From contig NZ_JXTH01000016.1 in the NCBI RefSeq assembly GCF_000836725.1, forward strand, positions 1 through 44,565: a stretch of DNA of 44,565 bases. The letters are read 5' to 3'. A model generated the notes under the pieces. It was not told the origin of the DNA. It saw nothing but the letters and a program-made list of their open reading frames with translations, and did not search any database. Position 1 is the stretch's first letter. Every line of letters begins with the position of its first letter. Shown here piece after piece: positions 27,801-36,786 of the stretch. Source of the DNA: Anoxybacillus thermarum (GTDB taxonomy: Bacteria > Bacillota > Bacilli > Bacillales > Anoxybacillaceae). The translations under genes were made by a program, and so were the position numbers.

Positions 27801-28739
27801 ATGAAATGGTCTGAAATAAGCATTCATACAACACACGAAGCGGTCGAGGCGATTTCAAATATTTTACACGAAGCAGGTGCGGGTGGCGTCGTCATTGAAG
27901 ATCCGTTTGAATTAACGAAAGAACGAGAAACGACTTACGGGGAAATCTACCAACTCAATCCTGACGATTACCCCGAAGAAGGAGTTATTATTAAAGCGTA
28001 TTTGCCGGTAAATAGCTTTTTAGGTGAAACGGTCGAGGAAATTAAACAGGCGATTAACAATTTAATGTTATATAACATCGATATTGGACGAAACAAAATT
28101 ACGATTAGCGAAGTGAACGAAGAGGAATGGGCGACAGCGTGGAAAAAGTATTACAATCCAGTCAAAATTTCTGAGCGATTTACGATCGTTCCGACGTGGG
28201 AAACGTATGAACGTGTTTCAAGCGACGAATTAATTATTGAATTAGATCCAGGTATGGCGTTCGGCACAGGGACGCACCCGACGACAGTAATGTGTATTCA
28301 AGCGCTTGAAAAGATGGTCAGAGAAGGCGATACGGTCGTCGATGTCGGTACGGGTTCAGGCATTTTAAGTATTGCTGCTGCGATGTTAGGAGCGAAACGC
28401 GTTCATGCGCTCGATTTAGATCCTGTCGCAGTAGAAAGTGCAAAATTGAACGTGAAGTTAAATAAAGTACACGATGTCGTCACCGTTTCGCAAAACAATT
28501 TACTTGATCGAGTCGATGAGCAAGCAGATGTCATCGTTGCGAACATCTTAGCTGAAATTATTCTTCGTTTTGTCGATGATGCGTATCGTTTGTTGCGTTC
28601 GGGAGGCGTATTTATTACATCGGGCATTATTCAAACGAAAAAACAAGAAGTGAAAGAAGGTCTTCTTCGCGCTGGTTTCACGATTGAAGAAACGTTAACG
28701 ATGGAAGATTGGATCGCATTTATTGCGAAAAAACAATAA
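27801..28739 (+). CDS. prmA: ribosomal protein L11 methyltransferase
   Basis: PrmA trimethylates ribosomal protein L11. The 312-residue protein has the N-terminal L11-recognition domain, the linker segment [14 protein letters not shown], the SAM motif [15 protein letters not shown] (about 179-193) and the VANILAEII active-site segment. ATG 27801 follows GAAGGAGGAG. It is separated from dnaJ by 23 bases, as in the B. subtilis dnaK operon (yqeT). Confidence 0.96.
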   Translation: MKWSEISIHTTHEAVEAISNILHEAGAGGVVIEDPFELTKERETTYGEIYQLNPDDYPEEGVIIKAYLPVNSFLGETVEEIKQAINNLMLYNIDIGRNKITISEVNEEEWATAWKKYYNPVKISERFTIVPTWETYERVSSDELIIELDPGMAFGTGTHPTTVMCIQALEKMVREGDTVVDVGTGSGILSIAAAMLGAKRVHALDLDPVAVESAKLNVKLNKVHDVVTVSQNNLLDRVDEQADVIVANILAEIILRFVDDAYRLLRSGGVFITSGIIQTKKQEVKEGLLRAGFTIEETLTMEDWIAFIAKKQ

Positions 28740-28753
28740 AAAGGGTGTTCGCG

Positions 28754-29503
28754 TTGCAACGATATTTCGTACGTAACGAGCAAATCGTTGGCGATCAAAT
28801 CATGATTTCTGGCGATGACGTCCATCATATCGGGCGGGTCATGCGCATGAATGAAGGTGATCGTCTTCTTTGTTGTAATGAGCGTAGTGAAACGATGCTT
28901 TGTGAGATCGAACAAATTTCCAATGGTTTTGTCCGATGCCGTATTATACAATGGATAGAGGCAAATGTTGAACTGCCTGTGCACATTTATGTCGCAAGTG
29001 GACTGTTAAAAGGAGATAAATACGAACTCGTTTTACAAAAAGGAACAGAGCTTGGAGCGAGAGGCTTCCTTCCGCTCATCACATCCCGTTCGATCGTCAA
29101 ATGGGACGAGAAAAAAGGCGATAAAAAAGTGGAACGTTGGCAAAAAATTGTGAAAGAAGCGGCTGAACAATCTCATCGTGCATATATGCCGTCTGTTTAT
29201 GCCCCGATGACGATTCGTGAACTCATTGCGTGGGCGAACGACATGGATTATAAATGTATCGCTTATGAAGAAGAAGCGAAAGAAGGAAGACATAGTGTGC
29301 TTGCCCACCTTCTTCAAACGATGAATGAAGGTGAGTCGCTTTTGCTTGTTTTTGGACCAGAAGGCGGTTTATCCGAGCAAGAAGTGACGTTATTAAAACA
29401 ACATGGTTTCATGACATGTAGTCTTGGACCGCGCATTTTACGAGCGGAGACGGCACCGTTATATGTGTTGTCAGCGGCGTCTTATGAATGGGAACTTAAG
29501 TGA
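28754..29503 (+). CDS. rsmE: 16S rRNA m3U1498 methyltransferase RsmE
   Basis: RsmE methylates N3 of U1498 in 16S rRNA. The 249-residue SPOUT-fold protein has an N-terminal PUA-like domain, GDDVHHIGRVMRMNEGD, the knot motifs VFGPEGGLSEQE and LGPRILRAETAPLY, and LQKGTELGARGFLP. I chose TTG 28754, which gives the family N-terminus (M/L)QRYF and lies 14 bases past prmA after AAGGGTG; the longer frame from 28709 lies inside prmA. Confidence 0.95.
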   Translation: MQRYFVRNEQIVGDQIMISGDDVHHIGRVMRMNEGDRLLCCNERSETMLCEIEQISNGFVRCRIIQWIEANVELPVHIYVASGLLKGDKYELVLQKGTELGARGFLPLITSRSIVKWDEKKGDKKVERWQKIVKEAAEQSHRAYMPSVYAPMTIRELIAWANDMDYKCIAYEEEAKEGRHSVLAHLLQTMNEGESLLLVFGPEGGLSEQEVTLLKQHGFMTCSLGPRILRAETAPLYVLSAASYEWELK

Positions 29504-29513
29504 GGTGATATAT

Positions 29514-30866
29514 ATGCCAACGGTTGCATTTCACACGTTAGGGTGCAAAGTAAATCATTACGAAACAGAAGCGATTTGGCAATTGTTTAAACAGGCAGGA
29601 TATGAGCGAAAAGATTTTGAAAGCCATGCCGATGTATATGTTATTAATACATGTACAGTCACGAATACAGGCGATAAAAAAAGCCGCCAAGTCATTCGGC
29701 GTGCAGTGCGTCGCAACCCAGATGCGGTCGTTTGCGTAACAGGTTGTTATGCACAAACTTCTCCAGCGGAAGTGATGGCTATTCCAGGTGTCGATATCGT
29801 CATCGGCACACAAGATCGCGGAAAAATTTTAGAGTACATCGAGCAGTTTAAACAACAGCGTGAGCCGATTAACGGTGTGCGCAACATTATGAAAACGCGC
29901 GTATATGAAGAATTGGATGTGCCTGCATTTACAGATCGTACGCGCGCATCGCTTAAAATCCAAGAAGGATGCAATAACTTTTGTACATTTTGTATTATTC
30001 CATGGGCGCGTGGCTTAATGCGTTCACGCGATCCGAAAGAAGTCATTCGCCAAGCGCAACAACTCGTTGACGCAGGCTATAAAGAAATTGTCCTAACAGG
30101 CATTCATACAGGCGGATATGGTGAAGATATGAAAGACTACAATTTCGCTATGTTGTTGCGTGATATTGATAAGCAGGTGAAAGGATTAAAACGATTGCGT
30201 ATTTCGTCGATTGAAGCGAGCCAAATTACCGATGAAGTGATCGAGGTATTGAGACAGTCTGATAAAATCGTCCGCCATTTACACATTCCGTTGCAATCAG
30301 GATCAAATACGGTATTGAAGCGGATGCGTCGCAAATATACAACGGAATTTTTTGCGGAACGGTTAGCGCGTTTGCGTGAAGTATTTCCAGATTTAGCTGT
30401 TACGTCCGACGTCATTGTCGGCTTTCCGGGTGAGACGGAAGAAGAATTTATGGAGACATATACGTTTATTCGTGAACAACGTTTTTCTGAACTGCATGTT
30501 TTCCCATATTCGAAGCGGACAGGCACGCCAGCAGCAAGAATGCCAGATCAAGTAGATGAGGAAGTGAAAAATGAGCGCGTTCATCGCTTAATTACACTTT
30601 CTGATCAGCTAGCAAAAGAATATGCATCGAAGTTTGAAGGACAAGTGCTTGAAGTTATTCCGGAAGAGCTGTACAAAGAAGATCCAACAAGCGGCTTATA
30701 CGTTGGCTATACGGACAACTATTTAAAAGTAAAATTCCCAGCAACAGAAGAGATGGTCGGTCAACTCGTTAAAGTGAAAATTACAAAAGCAGGCTATCCG
30801 TATAATGAAGGAGAATTTGTGCGCGTGATAAATGATCATCATGAGATCGTTCGGTTAAGCTCATAA
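29514..30866 (+). CDS. mtaB: tRNA t6A37 methylthiotransferase MtaB
   Basis: MtaB converts t6A to ms2t6A at position 37 of ANN-decoding tRNAs. The 450-residue protein has the MTTase domain with auxiliary-cluster cysteines 11, 47 and 78, the radical SAM motif CNNFCTFC (Cys153, 157, 160) and a C-terminal TRAM domain (about 385-450). ATG 29514 follows GAGGTGATA, ten bases after rsmE; the longer frame from 29424 lies within rsmE. It is the last gene of the heat-shock operon. B. subtilis carries yqeW after it, which is absent here. Confidence 0.96.
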   Translation: MPTVAFHTLGCKVNHYETEAIWQLFKQAGYERKDFESHADVYVINTCTVTNTGDKKSRQVIRRAVRRNPDAVVCVTGCYAQTSPAEVMAIPGVDIVIGTQDRGKILEYIEQFKQQREPINGVRNIMKTRVYEELDVPAFTDRTRASLKIQEGCNNFCTFCIIPWARGLMRSRDPKEVIRQAQQLVDAGYKEIVLTGIHTGGYGEDMKDYNFAMLLRDIDKQVKGLKRLRISSIEASQITDEVIEVLRQSDKIVRHLHIPLQSGSNTVLKRMRRKYTTEFFAERLARLREVFPDLAVTSDVIVGFPGETEEEFMETYTFIREQRFSELHVFPYSKRTGTPAARMPDQVDEEVKNERVHRLITLSDQLAKEYASKFEGQVLEVIPEELYKEDPTSGLYVGYTDNYLKVKFPATEEMVGQLVKVKITKAGYPYNEGEFVRVINDHHEIVRLSS

Positions 30867-30873
30867 AAAGAAG

Positions 30874-30902
30874 TTGACTTATGAACTTGGTTATATTATA
30901 CT
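30874..30902 (+). promoter_or_regulatory. strong sigma-A promoter of rpsU-yqeY
   Basis: TTGACT (30874-30879), a 17-base spacer and TATACT (30897-30902), 63 bases before the rpsU start and directly after the mtaB stop. No terminator is visible between mtaB and this promoter. Confidence 0.8.
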
Positions 30903-30965
30903 TTGAAAGTACATGTTCTACATGTACTAAGGATTAGCGGTTTTGTTCGGAGGGAGGGAAGTAGG

Positions 30966-31139
30966 ATGTCGAAAACGATCGTTCGTAAAAACGAGTCGCT
31001 TGAAGATGCTCTTCGTCGCTTCAAACGTGCGGTTTCAAAAACAGGTACGTTGCAAGAAGCAAGAAAGCGCGAATTCTATGAAAAGCCAAGCGTAAGACGT
31101 AAGAAAAAGTCTGAAGCGGCTAGAAAGCGCAAATATTAA
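30966..31139 (+). CDS. rpsU: 30S ribosomal protein S21
   Basis: S21 binds late to the 30S platform near the 3' end of 16S rRNA. The 57-residue, very basic protein begins [20 protein letters not shown] and ends [12 protein letters not shown], the usual bacillar form. ATG 30966 follows GGAGGGAGGG. yqeY starts 14 bases downstream and is probably cotranscribed. Confidence 0.97.
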   Translation: MSKTIVRKNESLEDALRRFKRAVSKTGTLQEARKREFYEKPSVRRKKKSEAARKRKY

Positions 31140-31153
31140 AAGAGGGTGTATTT

Positions 31154-31597
31154 ATGAGTCTTCTCGAACGTTTGAACAATGATATGAAGCAAGCGATGAA
31201 AAACAAAGAGAAGGACAAATTGTCGGTCATTCGCATGGTGAAATCCGCTTTGCAAAACGAAGCGATTAAACTTGGCAAAACGTTGACCGAAGATGAAGAA
31301 TTAACCGTACTTTCTCGCGAATTAAAACAGCGTAAAGACTCCCTCCAAGAATTTGAAAAAGCTGGTCGCACAGACCTTGTTGATAAAGTCAAGGAAGAGA
31401 TTACGGTTCTTGAACTTTACATGCCGAAGCAGTTGAGCGAAGAAGAGCTAGTGCAAATCGTCAAAGAAACGATTGCCGAAGTCGGCGCTTCCTCAAAAGC
31501 GGATATGGGTAAAGTCATGGGAGCGATCATGCCGAAAGTAAAAGGAAAAGCGGATGGTTCGCTCGTCAACAAACTTGTTCAACAACATTTAAGCTAA
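31154..31597 (+). CDS. yqeY: YqeY, GatB/YqeY-domain protein
   Basis: A 147-residue protein matching the GatB/YqeY family, whose domain resembles the tRNA-binding tail of the amidotransferase GatB. Function unknown; a tRNA-related role is inferred from the fold. Conserved features are [44 protein letters not shown] and the closing [20 protein letters not shown] 31154 follows AGAGGGTG. Confidence 0.92.
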   Translation: MSLLERLNNDMKQAMKNKEKDKLSVIRMVKSALQNEAIKLGKTLTEDEELTVLSRELKQRKDSLQEFEKAGRTDLVDKVKEEITVLELYMPKQLSEEELVQIVKETIAEVGASSKADMGKVMGAIMPKVKGKADGSLVNKLVQQHLS

Positions 31598-31629
31598 AAA
31601 CACCTTACGATATCGTAAGGTGTTTTTTT
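31597..31629 (+). terminator. terminator after yqeY
   Basis: A fully palindromic stem AAACACCTTACGAT / ATCGTAAGGTGTTT is followed by TTTTT, immediately downstream of the yqeY stop. Confidence 0.9.
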
Positions 31630-31689
31630 GATTTTTGAAACTTTTTCTTCTTTCATACGTACATAATAAAGGTGAAGGGAGGAAAAAGC

Positions 31690-32352
31690 ATGGCCGGTCC
31701 AATTGTTGTTTTCACCCATCCGTTTCTTGCGGCGCTTTTGTTAATTGCCGGCAGCGTCACGTTCGTTTGGCAACTGTACAATGCGCGTTGGGGATGGAAA
31801 GGAACTGTAAGCATCGTTTGTTTTTTACTTTTTTTCTCATCACATTTAGTAGCTGGTTTAACAAGCGTTGGGGCGATGATGTTGTTTGCTATTGGACTTA
31901 TTTTGTTAGTCATTGAGTTGTTTGTGCCGGGTGGGGTCATTGGCTTTTTTGGGCTCGGTACGCTCGTCTGGAGCTTATTTTTAGCCGCAAAACATTCCCC
32001 GTTCGTTACAGTGTCATTAGCTGTAGCTGTCGTGAGTGCGATTATGATGGGCATATGGCTCAGTCGAGTAAGCAAAAAAAAGATGGCGCTTTTTGAAAAA
32101 ATCGTGCTTACCGATGAACAACGGAATGAAGAAGGGTATGTGTCTCATGAAGCGCGTGTTGATTTAATTGGGAAACGCGGAGTGGCAATTACTGTATTGC
32201 GGCCAGCAGGAACGGCGCTCATTGATGACGAACGTGTAGATGTTGTCACAGAAGGGGAATATATTGAACGACATCGGCCAATTGAAGTTATTGATGTAGA
32301 TGGGTTAAAAGTTGTCGTTCGAGAATGTAAAAAAGAGGAGGAAATCGTATGA
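31690..32352 (+). CDS. yqeZ: NfeD-family membrane protein (short YqeZ)
   Basis: A 220-residue membrane protein with several N-terminal helices (about 8-125), among them [18 protein letters not shown] typical of NfeD, and a C-terminal soluble OB-fold domain (about 150-215) with [19 protein letters not shown]. NfeD proteins pair with flotillin-like proteins, and floA overlaps its stop by four bases. B. subtilis YqeZ is about twice as long, with an N-terminal ClpP-like protease domain; that part is absent here. ATG 31690 follows GGGAGGAAAA. Confidence 0.88.
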   Translation: MAGPIVVFTHPFLAALLLIAGSVTFVWQLYNARWGWKGTVSIVCFLLFFSSHLVAGLTSVGAMMLFAIGLILLVIELFVPGGVIGFFGLGTLVWSLFLAAKHSPFVTVSLAVAVVSAIMMGIWLSRVSKKKMALFEKIVLTDEQRNEEGYVSHEARVDLIGKRGVAITVLRPAGTALIDDERVDVVTEGEYIERHRPIEVIDVDGLKVVVRECKKEEEIV

Positions 32353-33338
32353 CACCGGATCAACTTTTGTTTATTATTGCGCTTGCGCTAGGGCTTGTAT
32401 TGTTAGCTGTATTCTTTTCGTTCGTTCCAGTTATGCTTTGGATTTCCGCACTTGCTTCGGGTGTGCCTATTAGCATTTTTACACTTATTGGGATGCGTTT
32501 GCGCCGCGTCATTCCATCGCGTGTCATTAATCCGTTAATTAAGGCAAAAAAAGCAGGGCTTGACGTCACAACTAACCAATTAGAAAGCCATTATTTAGCG
32601 GGAGGAAATGTCGATCGTGTCGTTAATGCGTTAATTGCTGCGCAGCGAGCGAATATTAATTTAACGTTTGAACGTTGTGCGGCAATTGATTTAGCCGGTC
32701 GAAACGTATTGGAAGCGGTACAAATGAGCGTCAATCCAAAAGTCATTGAAACACCGTTTATTTCTGGTGTAGCGATGGATGGTATTGAAGTGAAAGCGAA
32801 AGCACGCATCACTGTACGCGCAAATATTGATCGATTAGTTGGTGGTGCGGGGGAAGAAACGATTATTGCACGTGTAGGGGAAGGGATTGTTTCAACGATC
32901 GGGTCTCAGGACGATCATAAAAAAGTGCTTGAAAATCCAGATATGATTTCACAAACCGTATTAGCAAAAGGATTAGACTCAGGGACTGCGTTTGAGATTT
33001 TATCAATCGACATTGCTGATATTGATATCGGGAAAAACATTGGTGCTGAATTGCAAACAGATCAAGCGGAAGCAGATAAAAAGATTGCCCAAGCGAAAGC
33101 GGAAGAACGTCGGGCGATGGCAGTTGCGCTTGAACAAGAAATGAAAGCGCGCGTGCAAGAAATGCAGGCGAAAGTTGTGGAAGCCGAAGCGCAAGTGCCG
33201 CTTGCGATGGCGGAAGCGCTCCGTTCTGGTAAACTTGGTGTGATGGATTACATGAACTTAAAAAACATTATGGCAGATACGAATATGCGTGATTCGATTG
33301 GTAAGCTCACCCAACATCCCGATGATGAGCAAAAGTGA
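32349..33338 (+). CDS. floA: flotillin-like protein FloA
   Basis: FloA organises functional membrane microdomains and affects membrane fluidity, secretion and signalling. The 329-residue protein has an N-terminal membrane hairpin (about 5-50), a SPFH/PHB-like domain (about 65-230) and an Ala/Glu-rich coiled-coil tail (about 230-285, [20 protein letters not shown]). ATG overlaps the yqeZ stop (ATGA) and follows AGAGGAGG, so the pair is translationally coupled. Confidence 0.96.
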   Translation: MTPDQLLFIIALALGLVLLAVFFSFVPVMLWISALASGVPISIFTLIGMRLRRVIPSRVINPLIKAKKAGLDVTTNQLESHYLAGGNVDRVVNALIAAQRANINLTFERCAAIDLAGRNVLEAVQMSVNPKVIETPFISGVAMDGIEVKAKARITVRANIDRLVGGAGEETIIARVGEGIVSTIGSQDDHKKVLENPDMISQTVLAKGLDSGTAFEILSIDIADIDIGKNIGAELQTDQAEADKKIAQAKAEERRAMAVALEQEMKARVQEMQAKVVEAEAQVPLAMAEALRSGKLGVMDYMNLKNIMADTNMRDSIGKLTQHPDDEQK

Positions 33339-33345
33339 GGAATGA

Positions 33346-33693
33346 ATGATGATGCTCATTGATTGGCTTTTTGATAACATATTTGTCGTCTTTATTTTAG
33401 GAGCTTTTATTTCTTGGATTGGAAAACGGATCAAAGCATTGGAGGAGACGGTCGAGCAAGAACAACAGCAAGAACAACAGCAAGAACAACAGTCGGCACC
33501 TGTTTTGATAGAAGTTGAACCGCGAACGAGACGGACAGTCAAACAAAAACAGGAGCAAATCGTCGTGTCACAGCGGACTGTGAAGCGGCAAACAAAAGCA
33601 AAACAATTGCCTACACATCCGCTCGTGCAAGGTGTAATTTTTTCAGAAGTGCTCGGTCCACCGCGGGCAAAGCGTCCGTTCGGTAGAAAATAA
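33346..33693 (+). CDS. YqfB-like small membrane protein with Gln/Glu repeats
   Basis: A 115-residue protein with one N-terminal membrane helix (about 4-22, LIDWLFDNIFVVFILGAF), a Gln/Glu-rich stretch coded by a 12-base tandem repeat (about 33458-33493), and a basic C-terminus ending LGPPRAKRPFGRK. By position after floA it corresponds to B. subtilis yqfB, but I cannot confirm homology by eye. Three ATGs in a row (33346, 33349, 33352) follow AGTGAGG; the middle one has the best spacing. It may assist FloA and NfeD, by neighbourhood only. Confidence 0.75.
   Translation: MMMLIDWLFDNIFVVFILGAFISWIGKRIKALEETVEQEQQQEQQQEQQSAPVLIEVEPRTRRTVKQKQEQIVVSQRTVKRQTKAKQLPTHPLVQGVIFSEVLGPPRAKRPFGRK
33458..33493 (+). 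repeat. 12-base tandem repeat in the yqfB-like gene
   Basis: The unit CAAGAACAACAG is repeated in tandem about three times, coding QEQQ. Such in-frame repeats change copy number by slippage and would alter the linker length between the membrane helix and the basic tail. Confidence 0.7.
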
Positions 33694-33700
33694 GTGCTAT

Positions 33701-33743
33701 AACCCCCATTTCACTCATACATATGAGATGAAAGGGGGTTTTG
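33701..33743 (+). terminator. hairpin after the floA group, overlapping the yqfC ribosome binding site
   Basis: AACCCCC...TTTCA (33701-33713) pairs with TGAAAGGGGGTT (33729-33740), with an inner CTCAT/ATGAG around ACAT. TTTTGTTT follows, so it can act as a terminator for yqeZ-floA-yqfB. The right arm contains AAAGGGGG, the only ribosome binding site for yqfC, so read-through mRNA would have yqfC translation masked. CATACATA (33717-33724) in the loop resembles a sigma-E -10 box. Confidence 0.65.
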
Positions 33744-33746
33744 TTT

Positions 33747-34031
33747 ATGATCGGAAAATGGAAAAACAAAATGCGGCAATGGCTAACGAATCAAATGGAA
33801 CTACCTGCAGATGTTGTCGCTGACCTCCCCCGTATTACGATGATTGGTCATATTCATATCTACATAGAAAATCATCGCGGTTTGCTTTTGTTTACGGATC
33901 GCGAATTGCGCTTGTTGTTGAAAAACGGGCAGTTGCTTGTCAAAGGGGAATCGTTTACCATTAAAACCATTTTGCCAGAAGAAATTTTGCTAGAGGGGAA
34001 AATTAGTCAAGTTTTATATTTGGAAGAATAG
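33747..34031 (+). CDS. yqfC: sporulation protein YqfC
   Basis: A 94-residue protein of the YqfC/YabP-like family (B. subtilis YqfC is 93 residues, sigma-E controlled). It contains VVADLPRITMIGHIHIYIENHRGLL, shortened here to its recognisable core DLPRITMIG, with no membrane helix. Function unknown. I chose ATG 33747, seven bases after AAAGGGGG; a TTG at 33741 is too close. yqfD follows after 11 bases. Confidence 0.9.
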   Translation: MIGKWKNKMRQWLTNQMELPADVVADLPRITMIGHIHIYIENHRGLLLFTDRELRLLLKNGQLLVKGESFTIKTILPEEILLEGKISQVLYLEE

Positions 34032-34042
34032 GGGGGGCGGGT

Positions 34043-35230
34043 GTGAAAAACGAATGGATGTATCAGTTAACTGGAAATTTACGGGTACGTATCGTTGGGA
34101 AAGGATTAGAACGGTTATTGAATGAGTTTACGCGCCGTGGGATATACGTATGGAACGTAAAGCGGGAAGGAGAAAATTCGCTAACGTGCCATATGCTCCT
34201 TCGCGATATTCATCATGTGCGAGGGGCGATGAGAAAAAGCGGTTGTAAATTATATGTTCTCGATCGACGAGGTGCGCCGTTTTGGTTAAAAGCATCGTGG
34301 AAAAATAGCGGTATCGTTGTCGGAGTCGTTACGTTTATATGTATCGTGTTTATATTATCTAACATGATTTGGCGTATTGAAGTAACAGGGGCGAATCCGG
34401 AAATCGAACATACTGTTAGGCAGCAGTTGAAAAAAATAGGGGTTGAGCGTGGCGCATTGCAATTTGTCATTCCGGCCCCTGAGACGATTCAGCGAACGTT
34501 AATGAACAATATAGACGCGATTACGTGGATTGGTGTTGAGTGGCGTGGAACGACGTTATATTGTCAAGTCGTTGAAAAAAAGCGGCCAACAGAAACGAAA
34601 TCGAATACTCCTCAGCATCTTGTTGCGAAGAAAAAAGCAGTCATTACGTACATGTTTGTTGAACAAGGTCAGGCGGTTGTAGAAGTGAATGATCATGTCG
34701 TTCCGGGGCAATTGCTCGTTTCCGGTTTTATTGGAAAAGAAGGACAGACAGAGATCGTGCCAGCGCGCGGTCAAATTTTAGGCGAGACGTGGTACAAGTC
34801 TACTGTTGCTGTTCCGATGAAAACGACGTTTTATATGTTGACGGGAAAAAAGCGTGAAACACATTACGTTCGTTTTTGGTCGTGGAAAATCCCGATTTTT
34901 TGGGATCATGAAGAGCAGTTTTCACAATTTGAAAAACAAGTAGACGAAAAAACGTTTCGCTTTTTCACATGGACGTTACCGATTGTTTATGAAAAAGTCG
35001 TGTGGCGTGAAAAAGAAGTAGCCGTTCGTGAGTATTCGTACGAACAAGCAAAAGCGGTAGCGAAGCAAATTGCGCGTGAGCAGTTACAGCGACAACTACC
35101 TGCAGATGCGAACATTCAAGGTGAAAAAGTTTTGCATGAGGCGAAGGAGAATGGTAAAGTAAAAGTAGAAATGCATTACCAAGTCATTGAAAACATTGCG
35201 ATACCACAACCAATTATTCAAGGAGACTGA
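34043..35230 (+). CDS. yqfD: sporulation protein YqfD
   Basis: A 395-residue protein (398 in B. subtilis) with a soluble N-terminal part (about 1-90, including the DIHHVRGAMRKSGCK segment), one central membrane helix (about 92-112) and a large extracytoplasmic domain. YqfD is a mother-cell sporulation protein under sigma-E in B. subtilis; its molecular role is not settled. The GTG start at 34043 follows GGGGGGG. It forms a unit with yqfC and ends four bases before phoH. Confidence 0.92.
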   Translation: MKNEWMYQLTGNLRVRIVGKGLERLLNEFTRRGIYVWNVKREGENSLTCHMLLRDIHHVRGAMRKSGCKLYVLDRRGAPFWLKASWKNSGIVVGVVTFICIVFILSNMIWRIEVTGANPEIEHTVRQQLKKIGVERGALQFVIPAPETIQRTLMNNIDAITWIGVEWRGTTLYCQVVEKKRPTETKSNTPQHLVAKKKAVITYMFVEQGQAVVEVNDHVVPGQLLVSGFIGKEGQTEIVPARGQILGETWYKSTVAVPMKTTFYMLTGKKRETHYVRFWSWKIPIFWDHEEQFSQFEKQVDEKTFRFFTWTLPIVYEKVVWREKEVAVREYSYEQAKAVAKQIAREQLQRQLPADANIQGEKVLHEAKENGKVKVEMHYQVIENIAIPQPIIQGD

Positions 35231-35233
35231 GGA

Positions 35234-36196
35234 ATGTCGGAACAATTTGTCACGATTCACCTTAACGTACAAAATGCAGATGAAGCGCTCGCTTTGTTCG
35301 GTACCCACGATGTTCATTTAAAACGCATTGAACAAGAACTTGGTGTTTCGATTGTGACGCGTGGCGAATTGGTAAGCGTGTCAGGAAACAAACAACATAT
35401 TGAGCTTGTTGATGAGTTGTTGCGTCATTTGTTGATTGTTATTCGCAAAGGAATTGTCATTAGCGAGCGTGATGTGCTTTATGCGCTGCAAATGGCGAAA
35501 AACGGAACGATTTCTTATTTTATTGAACTGTACAATGAAGAAATCGGAAAAAATGCGAAAGGGAAAGCGATTCGTGTTAAAACGCTCGGTCAGCGTCAAT
35601 ACGTTTCCGCTATCCAGCGCCATGATTTAATTTTCGGCATTGGACCAGCAGGAACAGGAAAAACGTATTTGGCGGTTGTGATGGCTGTACAAGCGTTAAA
35701 AAACGGACAAGTCAAGCGGATTATTTTGACGCGTCCAGCTGTTGAAGCAGGGGAAAATTTAGGCTTTTTGCCGGGGGATTTAAAGGAAAAAGTCGATCCG
35801 TATTTACGCCCACTTTATGATGCGCTTCATGACGTGCTTGGTCATGAACATACCCAACGGTTAATTGAGCGCGGTGCGATTGAAATTGCTCCGCTTGCAT
35901 ATATGCGCGGGCGAACGTTAGATGATGCGTTTGTCATTTTAGATGAGGCGCAAAATACGACGCCTTCGCAAATGAAAATGTTTTTAACACGTCTCGGTTT
36001 CGGCTCGAAAATGGTGATTACGGGAGATATTTCACAAGTCGATTTACCGAAAGGAGTTCGCTCTGGGCTTGCGATTGCAAAAGACATTTTGACGAATGTA
36101 AGCGGAATTTCATTCGTCTTTTTGGAGCAAGCTGATGTTGTACGCCATCCACTCGTCGGCAAAATTATCGCTGCATACGAAGATGCTGGAATGTAA
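35234..36196 (+). CDS. phoH: PhoH-like ATPase
   Basis: PhoH/YbeZ-type P-loop ATPases are linked to RNA metabolism and often sit next to the rRNA factor YbeY. The 320-residue protein has an N-terminal KH-like region (about 1-75), Walker A GPAGTGKT (137-144), EAGENLGFLPGDLKEKVDPY, Walker B FVILDEAQN (near 232-240) and ITGDISQVDLP. ATG 35234 follows AAGGAGACTGAGG. In B. subtilis pgpH separates phoH from ybeY; here a terminator and 119 bases do. Confidence 0.94.
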   Translation: MSEQFVTIHLNVQNADEALALFGTHDVHLKRIEQELGVSIVTRGELVSVSGNKQHIELVDELLRHLLIVIRKGIVISERDVLYALQMAKNGTISYFIELYNEEIGKNAKGKAIRVKTLGQRQYVSAIQRHDLIFGIGPAGTGKTYLAVVMAVQALKNGQVKRIILTRPAVEAGENLGFLPGDLKEKVDPYLRPLYDALHDVLGHEHTQRLIERGAIEIAPLAYMRGRTLDDAFVILDEAQNTTPSQMKMFLTRLGFGSKMVITGDISQVDLPKGVRSGLAIAKDILTNVSGISFVFLEQADVVRHPLVGKIIAAYEDAGM

Positions 36197-36200
36197 ATGC

Positions 36201-36226
36201 GACCCATGTTGATGTGGGTCCTTTTT
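36201..36226 (+). terminator. terminator after phoH
   Basis: GACCCA (36201-36206) pairs with TGGGTC (36215-36220) around an eight-base loop, followed by CTTTTT. Confidence 0.75.
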
Positions 36227-36315
36227 GCACTTTAACAGAAGGGTAGCGTCAAAAATTCTATGAAAAGTGCCGATGAGCGACTTGTTGTAGGAAAATAAAG
36301 AAAGAGGGGAATTTT

Positions 36316-36783
36316 ATGTTAGTGATTGACTTTATGGATGAAACAAACGAGATGACAGAAGAACAAGTAGAACTGATTGAAAAACTATTGCAACATGCGG
36401 CAAAGGAAGAGAATGTGCCAGATGGCGCAGAGGTGAGCATTACGTTTGTTGACAATGAAAAAATTCGCGAAATGAATCGCGATTATCGTGGAAAAGATCA
36501 GCCGACAGATGTCATTTCGTTCGCTCTCGAAGAAATGGGAGAAGAAGAAATTGAAATTGTCGGTGTAGATGTTCCACCTGTGCTCGGGGATATTATTATT
36601 TCTGTGCCGAAAGCACGCGAGCAAGCGGAGCAATACGGTCATTCATTTATGCGTGAACTCGGTTTTTTAGCGGTGCACGGCTTTTTACATTTGCTTGGCT
36701 ATGATCATGAAACAGAAGAAGAAGAAAAAGAGATGTTTACGAAACAAGAACAACTATTACAACAGTTTGGCTTAACGAGATGA
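36316..36783 (+). CDS. ybeY: endoribonuclease YbeY, 16S rRNA maturation factor
   Basis: YbeY is a zinc-dependent RNase for 16S rRNA 3'-end maturation and ribosome quality control. The 155-residue protein has the zinc motif HGFLHLLGYDH (three histidines in the HxxxHxxxxxH pattern) near 120-130 and the conserved NRDYRGKDQPTDVISFA. ATG 36316 follows AAGAGGGGA. It is followed within three bases by dgkA. Confidence 0.96.
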   Translation: MLVIDFMDETNEMTEEQVELIEKLLQHAAKEENVPDGAEVSITFVDNEKIREMNRDYRGKDQPTDVISFALEEMGEEEIEIVGVDVPPVLGDIIISVPKAREQAEQYGHSFMRELGFLAVHGFLHLLGYDHETEEEEKEMFTKQEQLLQQFGLTR

Positions 36784-36786
36784 TCG

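Noticed and set aside
36262-36300. 12-codon minigene before ybeY as a remnant of pgpH
   Set aside because: The peptide MKSADERLVVGK has no resemblance to either end of PgpH that I can recall, and there is no further remnant.
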